A DNA stretch of 64,000 nucleotides from an uncultured Lachnospiraceae bacterium (GCA_910586025.1 CAJUIO010000006.1:7676-71675); one strand, 5' to 3'; shown: positions 9,304-18,393, numbered from the stretch's first letter. The notes: generated by a model not told the origin, from the letters alone. A program made the numbers and translations.

Positions 9304-11019
9304 ATGAGACGGCTTCCGATTGGCGTGGATGACTTCAGGGAAATTATAGAAAGCGGCTATTATTATGTGGATAAAACTGATTTTATCAGGAATTTAATTG
9401 ATAATGGGTCAAAGGTCAGTGTATTTACAAGACCCAGGCGCTTTGGGAAAAGTCTGGCGCTCAGCATGCTGAAATACTATTTCGAAAATGAAATGGGTAT
9501 AGATGAGGAAAAATCGGATAACCGAAAACTTTTTGAGGGATTGAAAATCATGGAGGCCGGAGAAAACTATTTAAAGTATCAGGGGCAATATCCGGTCATC
9601 TTTTTATCTTTTAAATCAGCAAAACAGCCGGATTTTGATATGGCATATGGCAGTATTGTGGATGAGATTGCAAAGGAGTTTCGACGACATAATGGAATAT
9701 TGGAAAGCGACAGGCTTCTGGAAGAGGAAAAGGAGCGGTATGTTCGTCTGCGGAGCCGGAAGGGCTCAGCGCTGGAATATGCCAAGGCGCTTGATTTTTT
9801 ATGCGGATGCATGCGTCGGGTCTATGGAAGAAGGGTCATCATTCTGCTGGATGAATATGACGTGCCGCTGGAGAATGCATGGCTTCGAGGTTTTTATGAG
9901 TCCATGTCGGATTTCATCCGTTCTTTGCTTGAATCGGCTTTAAAGACCAATGGAAATCTGGAATTTTCCGTGATTACAGGCTGCCTGCGGATTTCGAAGG
10001 AAAGTATCTTTACAGGACTGAATAATCTGGATATTATTTCGATCCTGAATGGGAATTATGCGGAATCTTTTGGCTTTACAGCAGCGGAAGCCGAAAAAAT
10101 GCTGGAGGATTTCGGCATTTCAGAGAGGAAGCAGGAAGTCAGAAAATGGTATGACGGATATCGATTTGGGGATACGGAGGTTTACAATCCCTGGAGCCTG
10201 ATTAATTATGTGAAAGCAGCAGCAGGCGGGATTAGTGAATGGCCCAGGGCATACTGGGCAAATACATCGTCAAATGATATAGTAAAAAAACTGGTGGAGC
10301 GTGCAGACAGTATGGTCAGGCAGGAACTGGAGATCCTGATTGCGGGAGGGACGATTGAAAAGCCGATCCATGAGGACATCACGTATGAAGAAATTTATAG
10401 GACGCAGGATAATCTCTGGAATTTCCTTTTCTTTACCGGATATCTAAAAAAGACAAAAGCCAGGTTTGAGGTCGATACGACTTATCTTACAATGGCGGTC
10501 CCCAATGCGGAGGTACTATATATTTACAAAAATACTGTGATGGACTGGACCGACAGTCATATGAAACAGAAGGATCTTTCGGCTTTATATCAGGCATTGG
10601 CCGAGCGGGACGTGAAAGCTGTTGAAAAGGAATTGTCAGTGAATCTGATGGAGACAATCAGCTTCTATGATTATAAGGAGGACTATTACCATGGATTTAC
10701 GGCAGGGCTGTTAAAGCCATCGGACGGATATCTCGTGAAATCCAATCGTGAGAGCGGGCTTGGAAGAAGCGATCTTCTGATGCTGGCGCCCGCTTATGAA
10801 GGAATTGCGATTATCATTGAGGTGAAGGTGGCGGATACGTATGCCGGGCTTGAAAAGACAGCAAAGAAGGCACTGGCGCAGATAGAAGCCCGGCAGTATG
10901 ATGCGGAACTTAAGCTTGAGGGATATCATACGTTTATCAAATATGGATTTGCATTCTATAAAAAGCTGTGCAGAGTAGAGTGCGCAGCAAATCAGCGGGA
11001 GGAAAGAAAAATATATTGA
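9304..11019 (+). CDS. AAA-ATPase-like protein with PD-(D/E)XK domain (DUF1703)
   Basis: A 571-residue cytoplasmic protein. The N-terminal AAA-ATPase_like domain begins LPIGVDDFREII, has a P-loop variant TRPRRFGKS near residue 45 and a Walker B RVIILLDEYD. The C-terminal DUF1703 domain shows GLGRSDLLML and IIIEVKVADT, the Asp and Glu-x-Lys of a PD-(D/E)XK nuclease fold. This family is abundant and multi-copy in gut anaerobes; its function is unproven. The gene is more AT-rich than its neighbours, which suggests acquisition. Start 9304 is spaced correctly from GGAGGGG; ATG 9298 is too close and the upstream in-frame codons lack a ribosome site. Confidence 0.85.
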   Translation: MRRLPIGVDDFREIIESGYYYVDKTDFIRNLIDNGSKVSVFTRPRRFGKSLALSMLKYYFENEMGIDEEKSDNRKLFEGLKIMEAGENYLKYQGQYPVIFLSFKSAKQPDFDMAYGSIVDEIAKEFRRHNGILESDRLLEEEKERYVRLRSRKGSALEYAKALDFLCGCMRRVYGRRVIILLDEYDVPLENAWLRGFYESMSDFIRSLLESALKTNGNLEFSVITGCLRISKESIFTGLNNLDIISILNGNYAESFGFTAAEAEKMLEDFGISERKQEVRKWYDGYRFGDTEVYNPWSLINYVKAAAGGISEWPRAYWANTSSNDIVKKLVERADSMVRQELEILIAGGTIEKPIHEDITYEEIYRTQDNLWNFLFFTGYLKKTKARFEVDTTYLTMAVPNAEVLYIYKNTVMDWTDSHMKQKDLSALYQALAERDVKAVEKELSVNLMETISFYDYKEDYYHGFTAGLLKPSDGYLVKSNRESGLGRSDLLMLAPAYEGIAIIIEVKVADTYAGLEKTAKKALAQIEARQYDAELKLEGYHTFIKYGFAFYKKLCRVECAANQREERKIY

Positions 11020-11041
11020 GTAAGGAAAGGCGGGGAGTATC

Positions 11042-11758
11042 ATGGATCAGATCGCAAAATTAAAGGAAATTGTGGACGGCAGCAGCAACATCGTATTTTT
11101 CGGAGGGGCCGGGGTTTCAACGGAAAGCGGGATTCCGGATTTCCGCAGTGTGGACGGGCTGTACAATCAGAAGTATGACTATCCTCCGGAGACTATTTTG
11201 AGCCATACCTTCTACAGGAGCAGGCCGGAGGAATTTTTCCGGTTCTATCAGGATAAGATGCTCTGCCTTACTGCCAAGCCAAACGCCGCGCACAAGACGC
11301 TTGCCAGGTGGGAGCAGGAGGGGAAGCTGAAGGCCGTGATCACCCAGAACATTGACGGCCTTCATCAGATGGCGGGCAGCAGGGAGGTCCTGGAGCTTCA
11401 TGGAAGCGTGCTGCGTAATTACTGTGAAAAATGCGGCGCATTCTATGATGCGGAATTCATGCTGCATGCCCGGGGAGTGCCCGAATGTGAAAAATGCGGC
11501 GGCAGGGTAAAGCCTGACGTGGTGCTCTACGAGGAGGGACTTGACCAGAATATCTTAAGCCGTGCGGTGCATTACATCAGCGAGGCCGACGTGCTGATCA
11601 TCGGAGGAACCTCCCTTGTGGTGTATCCGGCAGCGGGCCTGATCGATTATTACAGGGGGAACAAGCTGGTGCTGGTCAACAAAACGCCCACGGCGAGAGA
11701 TGCGGCGGCGGATCTGGTGGTGCAGGGCAGCATCGGAGAGATTTTTGCACAGCTGTGA
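11042..11758 (+). CDS. cobB: NAD-dependent protein deacylase, sirtuin
   Basis: A 238-residue class-U or class-III-like bacterial sirtuin that removes acyl groups from lysines using NAD. It shows GGAGVSTESGIPDFRS, TQNIDGLHQMAG, the catalytic His in LHGSV, two CEKC pairs forming the zinc site, and IGGTSLVVYPAAGL plus VNKTP for NAD binding. Length is normal. It follows the preceding gene by 22 bases, which may be read-through or an unseen promoter. The stop overlaps an in-frame GTG of the next frame, but the DUF951 gene more likely starts at 11779. Confidence 0.93.
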   Translation: MDQIAKLKEIVDGSSNIVFFGGAGVSTESGIPDFRSVDGLYNQKYDYPPETILSHTFYRSRPEEFFRFYQDKMLCLTAKPNAAHKTLARWEQEGKLKAVITQNIDGLHQMAGSREVLELHGSVLRNYCEKCGAFYDAEFMLHARGVPECEKCGGRVKPDVVLYEEGLDQNILSRAVHYISEADVLIIGGTSLVVYPAAGLIDYYRGNKLVLVNKTPTARDAAADLVVQGSIGEIFAQL

Positions 11759-11778
11759 CGGAAGGCAGGTGCGTTCAC

Positions 11779-11967
11779 ATGGATATAAAGGTTGGAGACG
11801 TATTGCGTCTCAAAAAAGAGCATCCCTGCGGAAGCCGTGAATGGCAGGTGCTGCGAGTGGGTGCGGATTTCCGCCTGAAATGCAAGGGCTGCGGCCATCA
11901 GATCATGATACCCAGAAGACAGGCGGAGAAAAATGTCAGGGAAATTTTGCCGGGAGAAAATGTATAG
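11779..11967 (+). CDS. DUF951 family protein
   Basis: A 62-residue protein beginning MDIKVGDVLRLKKEHPCGS and containing LKCKGCGHQIMIPR, the signature of DUF951. The family is small, conserved in Firmicutes and usually located just before rpsF, as here. Biochemical function is unknown; its single CxxC and SH3-like length hint at nucleic-acid or metal binding. ATG 11779 has GGCAGGTG about nine bases upstream; the in-frame GTG at 11755 would add eight residues overlapping the sirtuin stop and is less likely. Confidence 0.85.
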   Translation: MDIKVGDVLRLKKEHPCGSREWQVLRVGADFRLKCKGCGHQIMIPRRQAEKNVREILPGENV

Positions 11968-11998
11968 CAAAGTTTATGGAAGTTTTATGGATAAGCCC

Positions 11999-12027
11999 TT
12001 GCTATGAAAACGTATTTGTGGTATCAT
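11999..12027 (+). promoter_or_regulatory. Promoter of rpsF-ssb-rpsR
   Basis: TTGCTA (11999-12004) and TATCAT (12022-12027) are 17 bases apart, 80 bases before rpsF. Confidence 0.6.
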
Positions 12028-12063
12028 ATTAATCCGTGATATGTTTAATAAGATATATTCCTT

Positions 12064-12081
12064 GCTCCTGCACACAGGGGC
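12064..12081 (+). promoter_or_regulatory. rpsF leader hairpin
   Basis: GCTCCTG and CAGGGGC form a seven-pair stem closed by a CACA loop in the rpsF leader, just before the AAGGAGG site. The S6:S18 complex is known to autoregulate this operon through a leader RNA in many bacteria. I cannot confirm that this hairpin is that motif. Confidence 0.35.
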
Positions 12082-12107
12082 CAGAGACCAAAAGGAGGTA
12101 ACGAAGC

Positions 12108-12398
12108 ATGAACAAATATGAATTAGCCGTTGTTGTTAGTGCTAAAATCGAAGATGATGAAAGAGCGGCGGTTGTTGACAAGTGCAAAGCGCTGATCGAG
12201 AGATTTGGCGGCGCAATCACAAACGTTGACGACTGGGGTAAGAAGAGACTGGCTTACGAAGTTCAGAAGATGAGAGAAGCTTTCTACTACTTCATCCAGT
12301 TTGACGCAGAATCCACAGCGCCCATCGAGATCGAAAACCGCGTTCGCATCATGGACAATGTTGTCAGATTTTTAGTCGTGAAACAGGACGAGGCATAG
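12108..12398 (+). CDS. rpsF: 30S ribosomal protein S6
   Basis: A 96-residue primary ribosomal protein that forms a heterodimer with S18 on the platform of the small subunit. It starts MNKYELAVVVSAKIED and carries WGKKRLAYEVQKMREAFYY, both characteristic. AAAGGAGG precedes the ATG. First gene of the conserved rpsF-ssb-rpsR operon. Confidence 0.98.
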   Translation: MNKYELAVVVSAKIEDDERAAVVDKCKALIERFGGAITNVDDWGKKRLAYEVQKMREAFYYFIQFDAESTAPIEIENRVRIMDNVVRFLVVKQDEA

Positions 12399-12480
12399 AG
12401 AACAGATATAATCCGCATTTTGTGCGGCTGTATCCATGCGGTCAGCATGGAAGGACAGAGGTATCTGAAGAGAGGGACAT

Positions 12481-12930
12481 ATGAATAAGGTAATACTTAT
12501 GGGTCGTTTGACCAGGGATCCTGAGGTGAGGTATTCCCAGGGTGAAAATGCAATGGCAATCGCCAGATACACACTTGCCGTTGACAGGAGGTTTGGCCGT
12601 AATAATGGTGATGACCAGCAGACAGCTGACTTCATCGGGTGTGTGGCGTTCGGAAGAGCCGGTGAATTTGCGGAAAAGTACTTCAGAAAGGGTACGAAAA
12701 TCGCAGTCACGGGGCGGATCCAGACCGGCAGCTACACAAACAGAGACGGTGTGAAGGTGTATACCACGGACGTGGTGGTGGAAGAACAGGAATTTGCTGA
12801 GAGCAAGAACAGTTCCGGCGCAGACGGGGGTTATGCCGGTAACGTGAGCAGGGCGCCTGAACCCATGGGTGCCGGCGACGGCTTTATGAATATCCCGGAC
12901 GGGATCGACGAGGAGCTGCCGTTTAACTAA
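12481..12930 (+). CDS. ssb: Single-stranded DNA-binding protein
   Basis: A 149-residue SSB with an N-terminal OB fold (MNKVILMGRLTRDPEVRY to about residue 105), a Gly/Ser-rich linker and the acidic tail ending GIDEELPFN. That tail docks replication and repair proteins. It ends in a Pro-Phe-Asn form rather than the strict DIPF of many Firmicutes, a mild variant. It coats single-stranded DNA during replication. A GAAGAGAGGG site precedes the ATG. Two small hairpins occupy the 82 bases between rpsF and ssb. Confidence 0.97.
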   Translation: MNKVILMGRLTRDPEVRYSQGENAMAIARYTLAVDRRFGRNNGDDQQTADFIGCVAFGRAGEFAEKYFRKGTKIAVTGRIQTGSYTNRDGVKVYTTDVVVEEQEFAESKNSSGADGGYAGNVSRAPEPMGAGDGFMNIPDGIDEELPFN

Positions 12931-12976
12931 GGCGGGCCAGGACGCAGGTAAAAGAGTAAGATAGGAGGCAATCATT

Positions 12977-13240
12977 ATGGCATATAATAAAACAGAGAAG
13001 TCTGATTCTCCCATGAGAAGAAAAGGCGGAATTCGCAGAAGAAAAAAGGTCTGCGTGTTCTGCGGCAAAGACAATGTGATTGATTACAAAGACGTTAACA
13101 AGTTAAAGAGATATGTGTCTGAGAGAGGAAAGATCCTCCCCAGGAGAATTACAGGAAACTGTGCAAAGCATCAGAGAGCTTTGACCGTGGCGATTAAGAG
13201 AGCGCGTCACATTGCTCTTATGCCTTATGTTCAGGATTAA
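12977..13240 (+). CDS. rpsR: 30S ribosomal protein S18
   Basis: An 87-residue S18 protein with the core CVFCGKDNVIDYKDV and RRITGNCAKHQRALTVAIKRAR. It keeps cysteines at the CVFC and NC positions, the zinc-ribbon (C+) form of S18. It binds S6 and 16S rRNA. TAGGAGG precedes the start. Last gene of the operon, followed by a strong terminator. Confidence 0.98.
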   Translation: MAYNKTEKSDSPMRRKGGIRRRKKVCVFCGKDNVIDYKDVNKLKRYVSERGKILPRRITGNCAKHQRALTVAIKRARHIALMPYVQD

Positions 13241-13292
13241 TTTTCGAACCTGGTCAGAGGGCGCTGCGCAGGACTAACAGAAGGAATGACGG

Positions 13293-13332
13293 AAAACGGT
13301 TGCCACAGCATATGCTGTGGCAGCCGTTTCTT
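13293..13332 (+). terminator. Intrinsic terminator of the rpsF operon
   Basis: AAACGGTTGCCACAGCA and TGCTGTGGCAGCCGTTT form a long near-perfect stem with a minimal central loop, followed by TTCTT. The stretch 13241-13552 (312 bases) contains this terminator, the gdpP promoter and no gene; I saw nothing else in it. Confidence 0.8.
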
Positions 13333-13467
13333 AACATGGGGATAATTTCTCTGCAGGCGGCTGCAGCTTTCACGGACTGCGCCGCAGAGGTTTTGCGGGG
13401 GATAAGGCTCATTCATCCCGTTGTCGAAAAGCCGGACAATGAGTCAGAAACAGACAAAATAATAGTG

Positions 13468-13496
13468 TGGAAACTTTAGACAAAAAATGTTATACT
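13468..13496 (+). promoter_or_regulatory. Promoter of gdpP-rplI-dnaB
   Basis: TGGAAA (13468-13473), 17-base spacer, extended -10 TGT TATACT (13491-13496). An AGTATA...TATACT inverted repeat lies just downstream in the untranslated leader. Confidence 0.55.
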
Positions 13497-13552
13497 TTAA
13501 AAGTATAGTTGTATGAAAAATTATACTTAACTTATGACAGAGGTATCAGAGA

Positions 13553-15610
13553 ATGGCTTCTAAGAAAAAGAATATGAAATTAAAGGGAAGGCTGAAGAGC
13601 TATACTCAGACTTCGCTTTATCTTGGTTTTTTGCTGGTGGCAGTCAATCTGCTTGTTTACATACTGAATATTTCGTCGGGTCTTGTGCTGACCTGCTTTA
13701 CACTATTTTATTTTGCAGTTACCGTTTCTATGCTTCTATATAATAAGCCGATTATTATGAATGAGCTGGTAAGCTTTGCGACACAGTATGGCCAGATTCA
13801 GAAGGTTCTGCTCCGGGAGCTGGAGCTGCCCTATGCCATGCTGGACGAGGAGGGAAAGATTATCTGGACCAATGCGTATTTTGAGCATGTGGTGCACAAG
13901 GACAGAGGATACCGCAAATCCATCACCTCTCTGTTTCCCTCCATTACCAAGGAGAGGCTTCCGGATGACATGGAGGAGGTTGATCTCAACCTTGATTATG
14001 AGGACAGAAATTACCTGGTACGGATGAAAAAGATTTCCATGAAGGAAATGGCGCAGAACAGTGACATAATAGACGGAGAGGGATATGACGGGTGTCTGAT
14101 TGCTTTTTATCTCTTTGATGAGACGGCGCTTCGGATTGCGCTTAAGGAGGTGGATGACCAGAGCCTTGCGGTGGGCATGGTATACCTTGACAATTATGAG
14201 GAAGCCCTGGAGAGCGTTGAGGAGGTAAGGCGTTCCCTTCTCACGGCCCTGATTGACAGGAAGGTGAATAAATATATCGCAGCCCTTGACGGGATCTGTA
14301 AAAAGATTGAGAAGGATAAGTATATGGTCATTCTCCGCAAGAAGGCTACCGAGCTTTTGAAGGAAAACAAATTCGACCTCCTGAGCGATGTGAAGACCAT
14401 TAATATTGGAAATGAGATGGCCGTCACCATCAGCATCGGAATCGGGCTTGACGGGCTGTCCTACGCTCAGAATTATGAGTTTGCCCGCAACGCCATTGAC
14501 CTTGCCCTCGGAAGGGGCGGCGACCAGGCCGTGGTTAAGACCCCTGACAATACCATATATTTTGGCGGCAAGAGCCAGCAGGTGGAGAAAAATACCAGGG
14601 TGAAGGCGAGAGTGAAGGCCCAGGCCCTCCGGGAGATTATTTCCTCCAAGGATCAGGTGATTATCATGGGACACCGCAATCCGGATGCGGACAGCTTCGG
14701 GGCGGCAGTAGGTATTTACCGAATCGCCAGGACGCTGGAGAGGAAGGCGCACATTGTCCTCAATGACTCGGGCAGCGGCGCCATAAAGTCCATGACGGAT
14801 CTGTTCCGGGATAATGACAATTATACGGAAGATATGCTGGTAAACAGCCAGCAGGCCATGGAGTATGCGGGAAATAACGCGGTTCTTGTGGTGGTGGATG
14901 TGAATAAGCCCAGCATCACGGAATGCCCGGATCTGCTTCGCATCTGCAAGACCATTGTGGTCTTCGACCACCACAGACAGGGAACGGAAGTTGTGGAAAA
15001 TGCCACGCTTTCCTATGTGGAGGCCTATGCCTCCTCCACCTGTGAGATGGTTTCGGAGATCCTGCAGTACATTGGGGAGAGCATCCGGATCACGTCGGAG
15101 GAAGCCGACTGCATGTATTCCGGAATCATGATAGACACCAACAACTTTATGAGCAAGACGGGAGTGAGAACCTTTGAGGCGGCGGCCTTTCTGCGCAGGA
15201 ACGGTGCGGATGTGACCAGAGTGCGCAAGCTGTTCCGGGAGGATGCGGTGGAGTACAAGGCGAAGGCAGACGCGGTCAGCCAGGCGGAGATTTATAAAAA
15301 TTCTTACGCGATCTCTACCTGTACCAGCGAGGACATAGAAAGCCCCACGGTGGTGGGCGCTCAGGCGGCTAACGAGCTTCTGAACATACGGGGCGTGAAG
15401 GCCAGCTTTATTCTCACGGATTATCAGAATCAGATTTTTATCAGCGCCCGGTCCATCGACGAGGTCAACGTGCAGATTATCATGGAGAAGATGGGCGGCG
15501 GCGGCCACCTGAATATTGCGGGATGTCAGCTGAACGGCGTCTCCATTTCAGAGGGAATCGGAATATTGAAGGCAACCCTTGACAAGATGATTGAAGAGGG
15601 CGATTTATAA
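13553..15610 (+). CDS. gdpP: Cyclic-di-AMP phosphodiesterase GdpP
   Basis: A 685-residue membrane protein that hydrolyses cyclic di-AMP. Two N-terminal membrane helices (about 18-60) precede a PAS domain (about 85-150), a degenerate GGDEF domain (about 190-320, containing AVGMVYLDNYEEAL) and a C-terminal DHH/DHHA1 module. The catalytic motifs are MGHRNPDADSFG, VVDVNKP, FDHHRQ and GGGGHLNIAGCQ. Length is normal for the family. It lies 35 bases upstream of rplI, the usual Firmicute order, and probably shares a transcript with rplI and dnaB. It would influence osmotic and wall homeostasis. Confidence 0.96.
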   Translation: MASKKKNMKLKGRLKSYTQTSLYLGFLLVAVNLLVYILNISSGLVLTCFTLFYFAVTVSMLLYNKPIIMNELVSFATQYGQIQKVLLRELELPYAMLDEEGKIIWTNAYFEHVVHKDRGYRKSITSLFPSITKERLPDDMEEVDLNLDYEDRNYLVRMKKISMKEMAQNSDIIDGEGYDGCLIAFYLFDETALRIALKEVDDQSLAVGMVYLDNYEEALESVEEVRRSLLTALIDRKVNKYIAALDGICKKIEKDKYMVILRKKATELLKENKFDLLSDVKTINIGNEMAVTISIGIGLDGLSYAQNYEFARNAIDLALGRGGDQAVVKTPDNTIYFGGKSQQVEKNTRVKARVKAQALREIISSKDQVIIMGHRNPDADSFGAAVGIYRIARTLERKAHIVLNDSGSGAIKSMTDLFRDNDNYTEDMLVNSQQAMEYAGNNAVLVVVDVNKPSITECPDLLRICKTIVVFDHHRQGTEVVENATLSYVEAYASSTCEMVSEILQYIGESIRITSEEADCMYSGIMIDTNNFMSKTGVRTFEAAAFLRRNGADVTRVRKLFREDAVEYKAKADAVSQAEIYKNSYAISTCTSEDIESPTVVGAQAANELLNIRGVKASFILTDYQNQIFISARSIDEVNVQIIMEKMGGGGHLNIAGCQLNGVSISEGIGILKATLDKMIEEGDL

Positions 15611-15645
15611 CAGACAGATTAATGATCAGCAGCGGAGGTAGACAA

Positions 15646-16092
15646 ATGAAGGTTATATTGTTACAGGATGTAAAGAGTCTGGGAAAAAAGGACGAGGTTG
15701 TGGATGTCAGCGACGGGTATGCGAGAAATTTCGTACTGCCCAAAAAGCTGGGTGTGGAAGCAAACGCCAAAAATATGAATGACCTGAAGCTGAAAAAGGC
15801 CAACAGCGAGAAGCAGGCAAAGGAACAGTATGAGGAAGCAAAGGCCTTTGCAGAGGCAATGGAGAAGGACGAGATTGTGGTTTCCATCAAGGCGGGAGAA
15901 GGGGGAAGGGCCTTTGGCTCTGTCTCCTCCAAAGAAATCTCGGCGGCCTATAAGGAACAGTGCGGCAAGGAAATCGATAAGAAAAAGATTCAGCTGACGG
16001 ATGCGATCAAGAGCTTTGGCGTTTTCGAGGTGAACATCAAGCTTCATCCCAAGGTAACGGGCAAGCTTAAGGTTAAGGTCACGGAGCTATAA
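15646..16092 (+). CDS. rplI: 50S ribosomal protein L9
   Basis: A 148-residue L9 with the classic N-terminal domain (MKVILLQDVKSLGKKDEVV, then DGYARNFVLPKKLG), a long connecting helix and a C-terminal RNA-binding domain with FGSVSSKEI. The start at 15646 has GCGGAGG ten bases upstream; an in-frame ATG at 15622 precedes that site and would add residues absent from all L9 proteins. Confidence 0.97.
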   Translation: MKVILLQDVKSLGKKDEVVDVSDGYARNFVLPKKLGVEANAKNMNDLKLKKANSEKQAKEQYEEAKAFAEAMEKDEIVVSIKAGEGGRAFGSVSSKEISAAYKEQCGKEIDKKKIQLTDAIKSFGVFEVNIKLHPKVTGKLKVKVTEL

Positions 16093-16129
16093 AATCGACA
16101 GGGAAGTAACGACAAGAGGAATACGGCCT

Positions 16130-17470
16130 ATGGCAACAGCAGAGGAAGCGCTTTTAAAGCGTGTGCTGCCGCACAGCATAGAAGCGGAGCAGTCGGTAAT
16201 CGGGGCTATGATCCTGGACGGGGAGGCAATTACGGTGGCTTCCGAAATCATAGCCGGAGATGATTTTTACGGAAAGCAGTACGGTGTCTTGTTTGACACC
16301 ATGGTAGAGCTGAATGACGAGGGCAAGCCGGTGGATCTGGTGACGCTCCAGGACCGGCTTAAGGAAAAGGATATTCCTCCGGAGGTCAGCAGCCTGGAAT
16401 TTATCAGGGACCTGATTGATGCGGTTCCTACCTCGGCAAACATCAAGTTCTATGCCGGGATTGTTGCGGAGAAGTCCACCCTGCGCAGGCTGATACGCCT
16501 GAATGAGGAAATTGCCAATACCTGCTATGCGGGAAAGGAAAACCTCGAGGTGATCCTGGAGGACACGGAAAAGAAGGTGTTTGAGCTGGTTCAGAAGAGG
16601 AACACCGGAGATTTTGTTCCCATACGCCAGGTCGTGATGAACGCCATGGACAAGATCGAGAAGGCCTCCAGAAATAAGGGAAATGTGACGGGAATCGCCA
16701 CGGGCTTCATTGATCTGGATTACAGGACGGCGGGAATGCAGCCCTCGGATCTGGTTCTCATTGCGGCCAGACCCTCCATGGGAAAAACGGCCTTTGTTCT
16801 GAATCTGGCCCAGCATGTGGCCTTTAAGCTGAATCACACAGTGGCAATTTTCAGTCTGGAAATGTCAAAGGAGCAGCTGGTGAACCGCCTTTTTTCATTG
16901 GAATCCCGAGTGGATTCTCAGCATCTTAGAACAGGAAATCTCTCGGATGCGGAATGGGAAAAGCTCATAGAGAGTGCGGGAGTAATCGGCAAATCCAATC
17001 TCATTATAGACGACACGCCAGGCATCAGCATTTCGGAGCTTCGATCCAAATGCAGGAAGTACAAGCTTGAGCACAATCTTCAGATGATCATAATCGACTA
17101 TCTTCAGCTGATGAGCGGAAGCGGAAGGGGAAGCGATTCCAGACAGCAGGAAATCTCGGATATCTCAAGATCCCTGAAGGCTCTTGCGAGAGAGCTCAAT
17201 GTTCCGGTCCTGGCGCTTTCCCAGCTCAGCCGTGCAGTGGAGCAGCGTCCTGACCACCGGCCCATGCTCTCTGACCTCCGTGAATCCGGTGCGATTGAGC
17301 AGGATGCGGACGTGGTAATGTTTATCTATCGTGACGATTACTACAATAAGGACACTGAAAAAAAAGGGATTGCGGAGATTATCATAGCAAAGCAGAGAAA
17401 CGGCCCGATCGGAACCATCGAGCTTGTCTGGCTGCCGGACTATACGAAGTTTGCAAATATGGAACGTTAA
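16130..17470 (+). CDS. dnaB: Replicative DNA helicase DnaB
   Basis: A 446-residue hexameric helicase that unwinds DNA at the replication fork. The N-terminal domain contains PHSIEAEQSVIGAMI. The RecA-like motor has Walker A ARPSMGKTAFVLNLA, Walker B MIIIDYLQLM, and motif 4 RSLKALARELNVPVLALSQL followed by the arginine finger region. Normal length, no intein. It is last in the gdpP-rplI-dnaB set. Confidence 0.97.
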   Translation: MATAEEALLKRVLPHSIEAEQSVIGAMILDGEAITVASEIIAGDDFYGKQYGVLFDTMVELNDEGKPVDLVTLQDRLKEKDIPPEVSSLEFIRDLIDAVPTSANIKFYAGIVAEKSTLRRLIRLNEEIANTCYAGKENLEVILEDTEKKVFELVQKRNTGDFVPIRQVVMNAMDKIEKASRNKGNVTGIATGFIDLDYRTAGMQPSDLVLIAARPSMGKTAFVLNLAQHVAFKLNHTVAIFSLEMSKEQLVNRLFSLESRVDSQHLRTGNLSDAEWEKLIESAGVIGKSNLIIDDTPGISISELRSKCRKYKLEHNLQMIIIDYLQLMSGSGRGSDSRQQEISDISRSLKALARELNVPVLALSQLSRAVEQRPDHRPMLSDLRESGAIEQDADVVMFIYRDDYYNKDTEKKGIAEIIIAKQRNGPIGTIELVWLPDYTKFANMER

Positions 17471-17494
17471 AACTTGATACGGGATACCTATTAC

Positions 17495-17533
17495 AAAAGA
17501 GGACAGGCGGCAAAGGAGCTGTCCTCTTTTTTT
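17495..17533 (+). terminator. Intrinsic terminator after dnaB
   Basis: AAAAGAGGACAG pairs with CTGTCCTCTTTT around a 12-base loop and continues into a run of T. Confidence 0.9.
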
Positions 17534-17614
17534 CGTGATCAATAAGCCGGATCGCATGTCGTGACGGCGTTTGATATAGGCACAGTTAATTTTAAACATA
17601 AAAGGAGGAATTTT

Positions 17615-18367
17615 ATGAAGCAGGCAGAAAAATTTTATTTGATTTCCGATGCCGCAAAACAGGTTCAGGTTGAGTCCCATGTGCTCAGATACTGGGAGGA
17701 CGAGCTTAAGCTTCCCATCAAACGCAACGAGATGGGGCATCGGTATTATACGGAGGAGGACATTGTGAGATTCAGGGAAATACGCAATCTGAAGGAACAG
17801 GGCTTTCAGCTTAAGGCAATCCGCAGCATGCTTGTAAAGGGCGACCTGAACCCTTCGGTGCTGATGGAGGGACAAGCCTCCGCAGCCTCCGGCAGCGGCT
17901 CTGCCTGCGAGGGAGCCTCCATTCCGGAGAACGGAAAGAGACATGTGCTAATGGTCAATAAGGGAGAATTCGTGCCGGTTCCGGAGGAAAGCAGAGAGGC
18001 AAAGAGCTACCGCCTGCAGCAGCTGCTGCAGAACATGATCACGGAGGCTGTGCGGAACAACAACCAGGAGGTATGCGAGGAGATAAAAATAACCCTTTTA
18101 AAGGAGCTGGACTATCAGTTCCGGCTGCAGGAGGAGAAGGAGGATGAGCGGGAGGAGGGGCGCATCAGCAGGCAGGAGGAGCATTACCGCCAGATCGATG
18201 AGCTGATCCGGACAAGAAACAAGAGAAAACCTCCGAAAAGGAAAAAAGAGGCGCAGGAGGAAAAAAAGACACAGGAGGACGAGCTGTTAAAGGACGGCGA
18301 CAAAAAGGAACCGGAGGAAAAGCCCAGGAAAGGTTTTCTGCTAAGAAAAAAGCGTTCAGTCAGTTGA
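17615..18367 (+). CDS. MerR-type helix-turn-helix protein
   Basis: A 250-residue protein. Residues 7-75 are a MerR winged helix (AKQVQVESHVLRYWEDEL, then GHRYYTEEDIVRFREI). A low-complexity stretch follows, then a strongly charged helical C-terminal half rich in Glu, Lys and Arg, ending KGFLLRKKRSVS. This is a DNA-binding protein without the usual small-molecule pocket; related architectures in Firmicutes include chromosome-anchoring RacA-like proteins, but I cannot assign that role. ATG 17615 follows AAAGGAGG. The stop codon lies inside the terminator hairpin. Confidence 0.8.
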   Translation: MKQAEKFYLISDAAKQVQVESHVLRYWEDELKLPIKRNEMGHRYYTEEDIVRFREIRNLKEQGFQLKAIRSMLVKGDLNPSVLMEGQASAASGSGSACEGASIPENGKRHVLMVNKGEFVPVPEESREAKSYRLQQLLQNMITEAVRNNNQEVCEEIKITLLKELDYQFRLQEEKEDEREEGRISRQEEHYRQIDELIRTRNKRKPPKRKKEAQEEKKTQEDELLKDGDKKEPEEKPRKGFLLRKKRSVS

Positions 18368-18384
18368 CTGAACGCTTTTCTTTT
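18346..18384. terminator. Bidirectional terminator between MerR-like gene and ferredoxin
   Basis: AAAGCGTTCAGTCA and TGACTGAACGCTTT form a near-perfect stem, flanked by A-runs on the left and TTTTCTTTT on the right. It can end both converging genes and includes the stop codon of the MerR-like gene. Confidence 0.85.
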
Positions 18385-18393
18385 AAGTATGAA

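Noticed and set aside
11042..11758. Sirtuin next to the AAA/nuclease-like gene as a defence system
   Set aside because: The sirtuin has the standard deacylase zinc site and length, and lies in the usual housekeeping context before DUF951-rpsF; no defence partner domains are fused or adjacent.
13736..15508. A 590-residue open frame antisense to gdpP
   Set aside because: It mirrors the codon bias of gdpP, has no ribosome site or family motif, and gdpP itself has all catalytic motifs.
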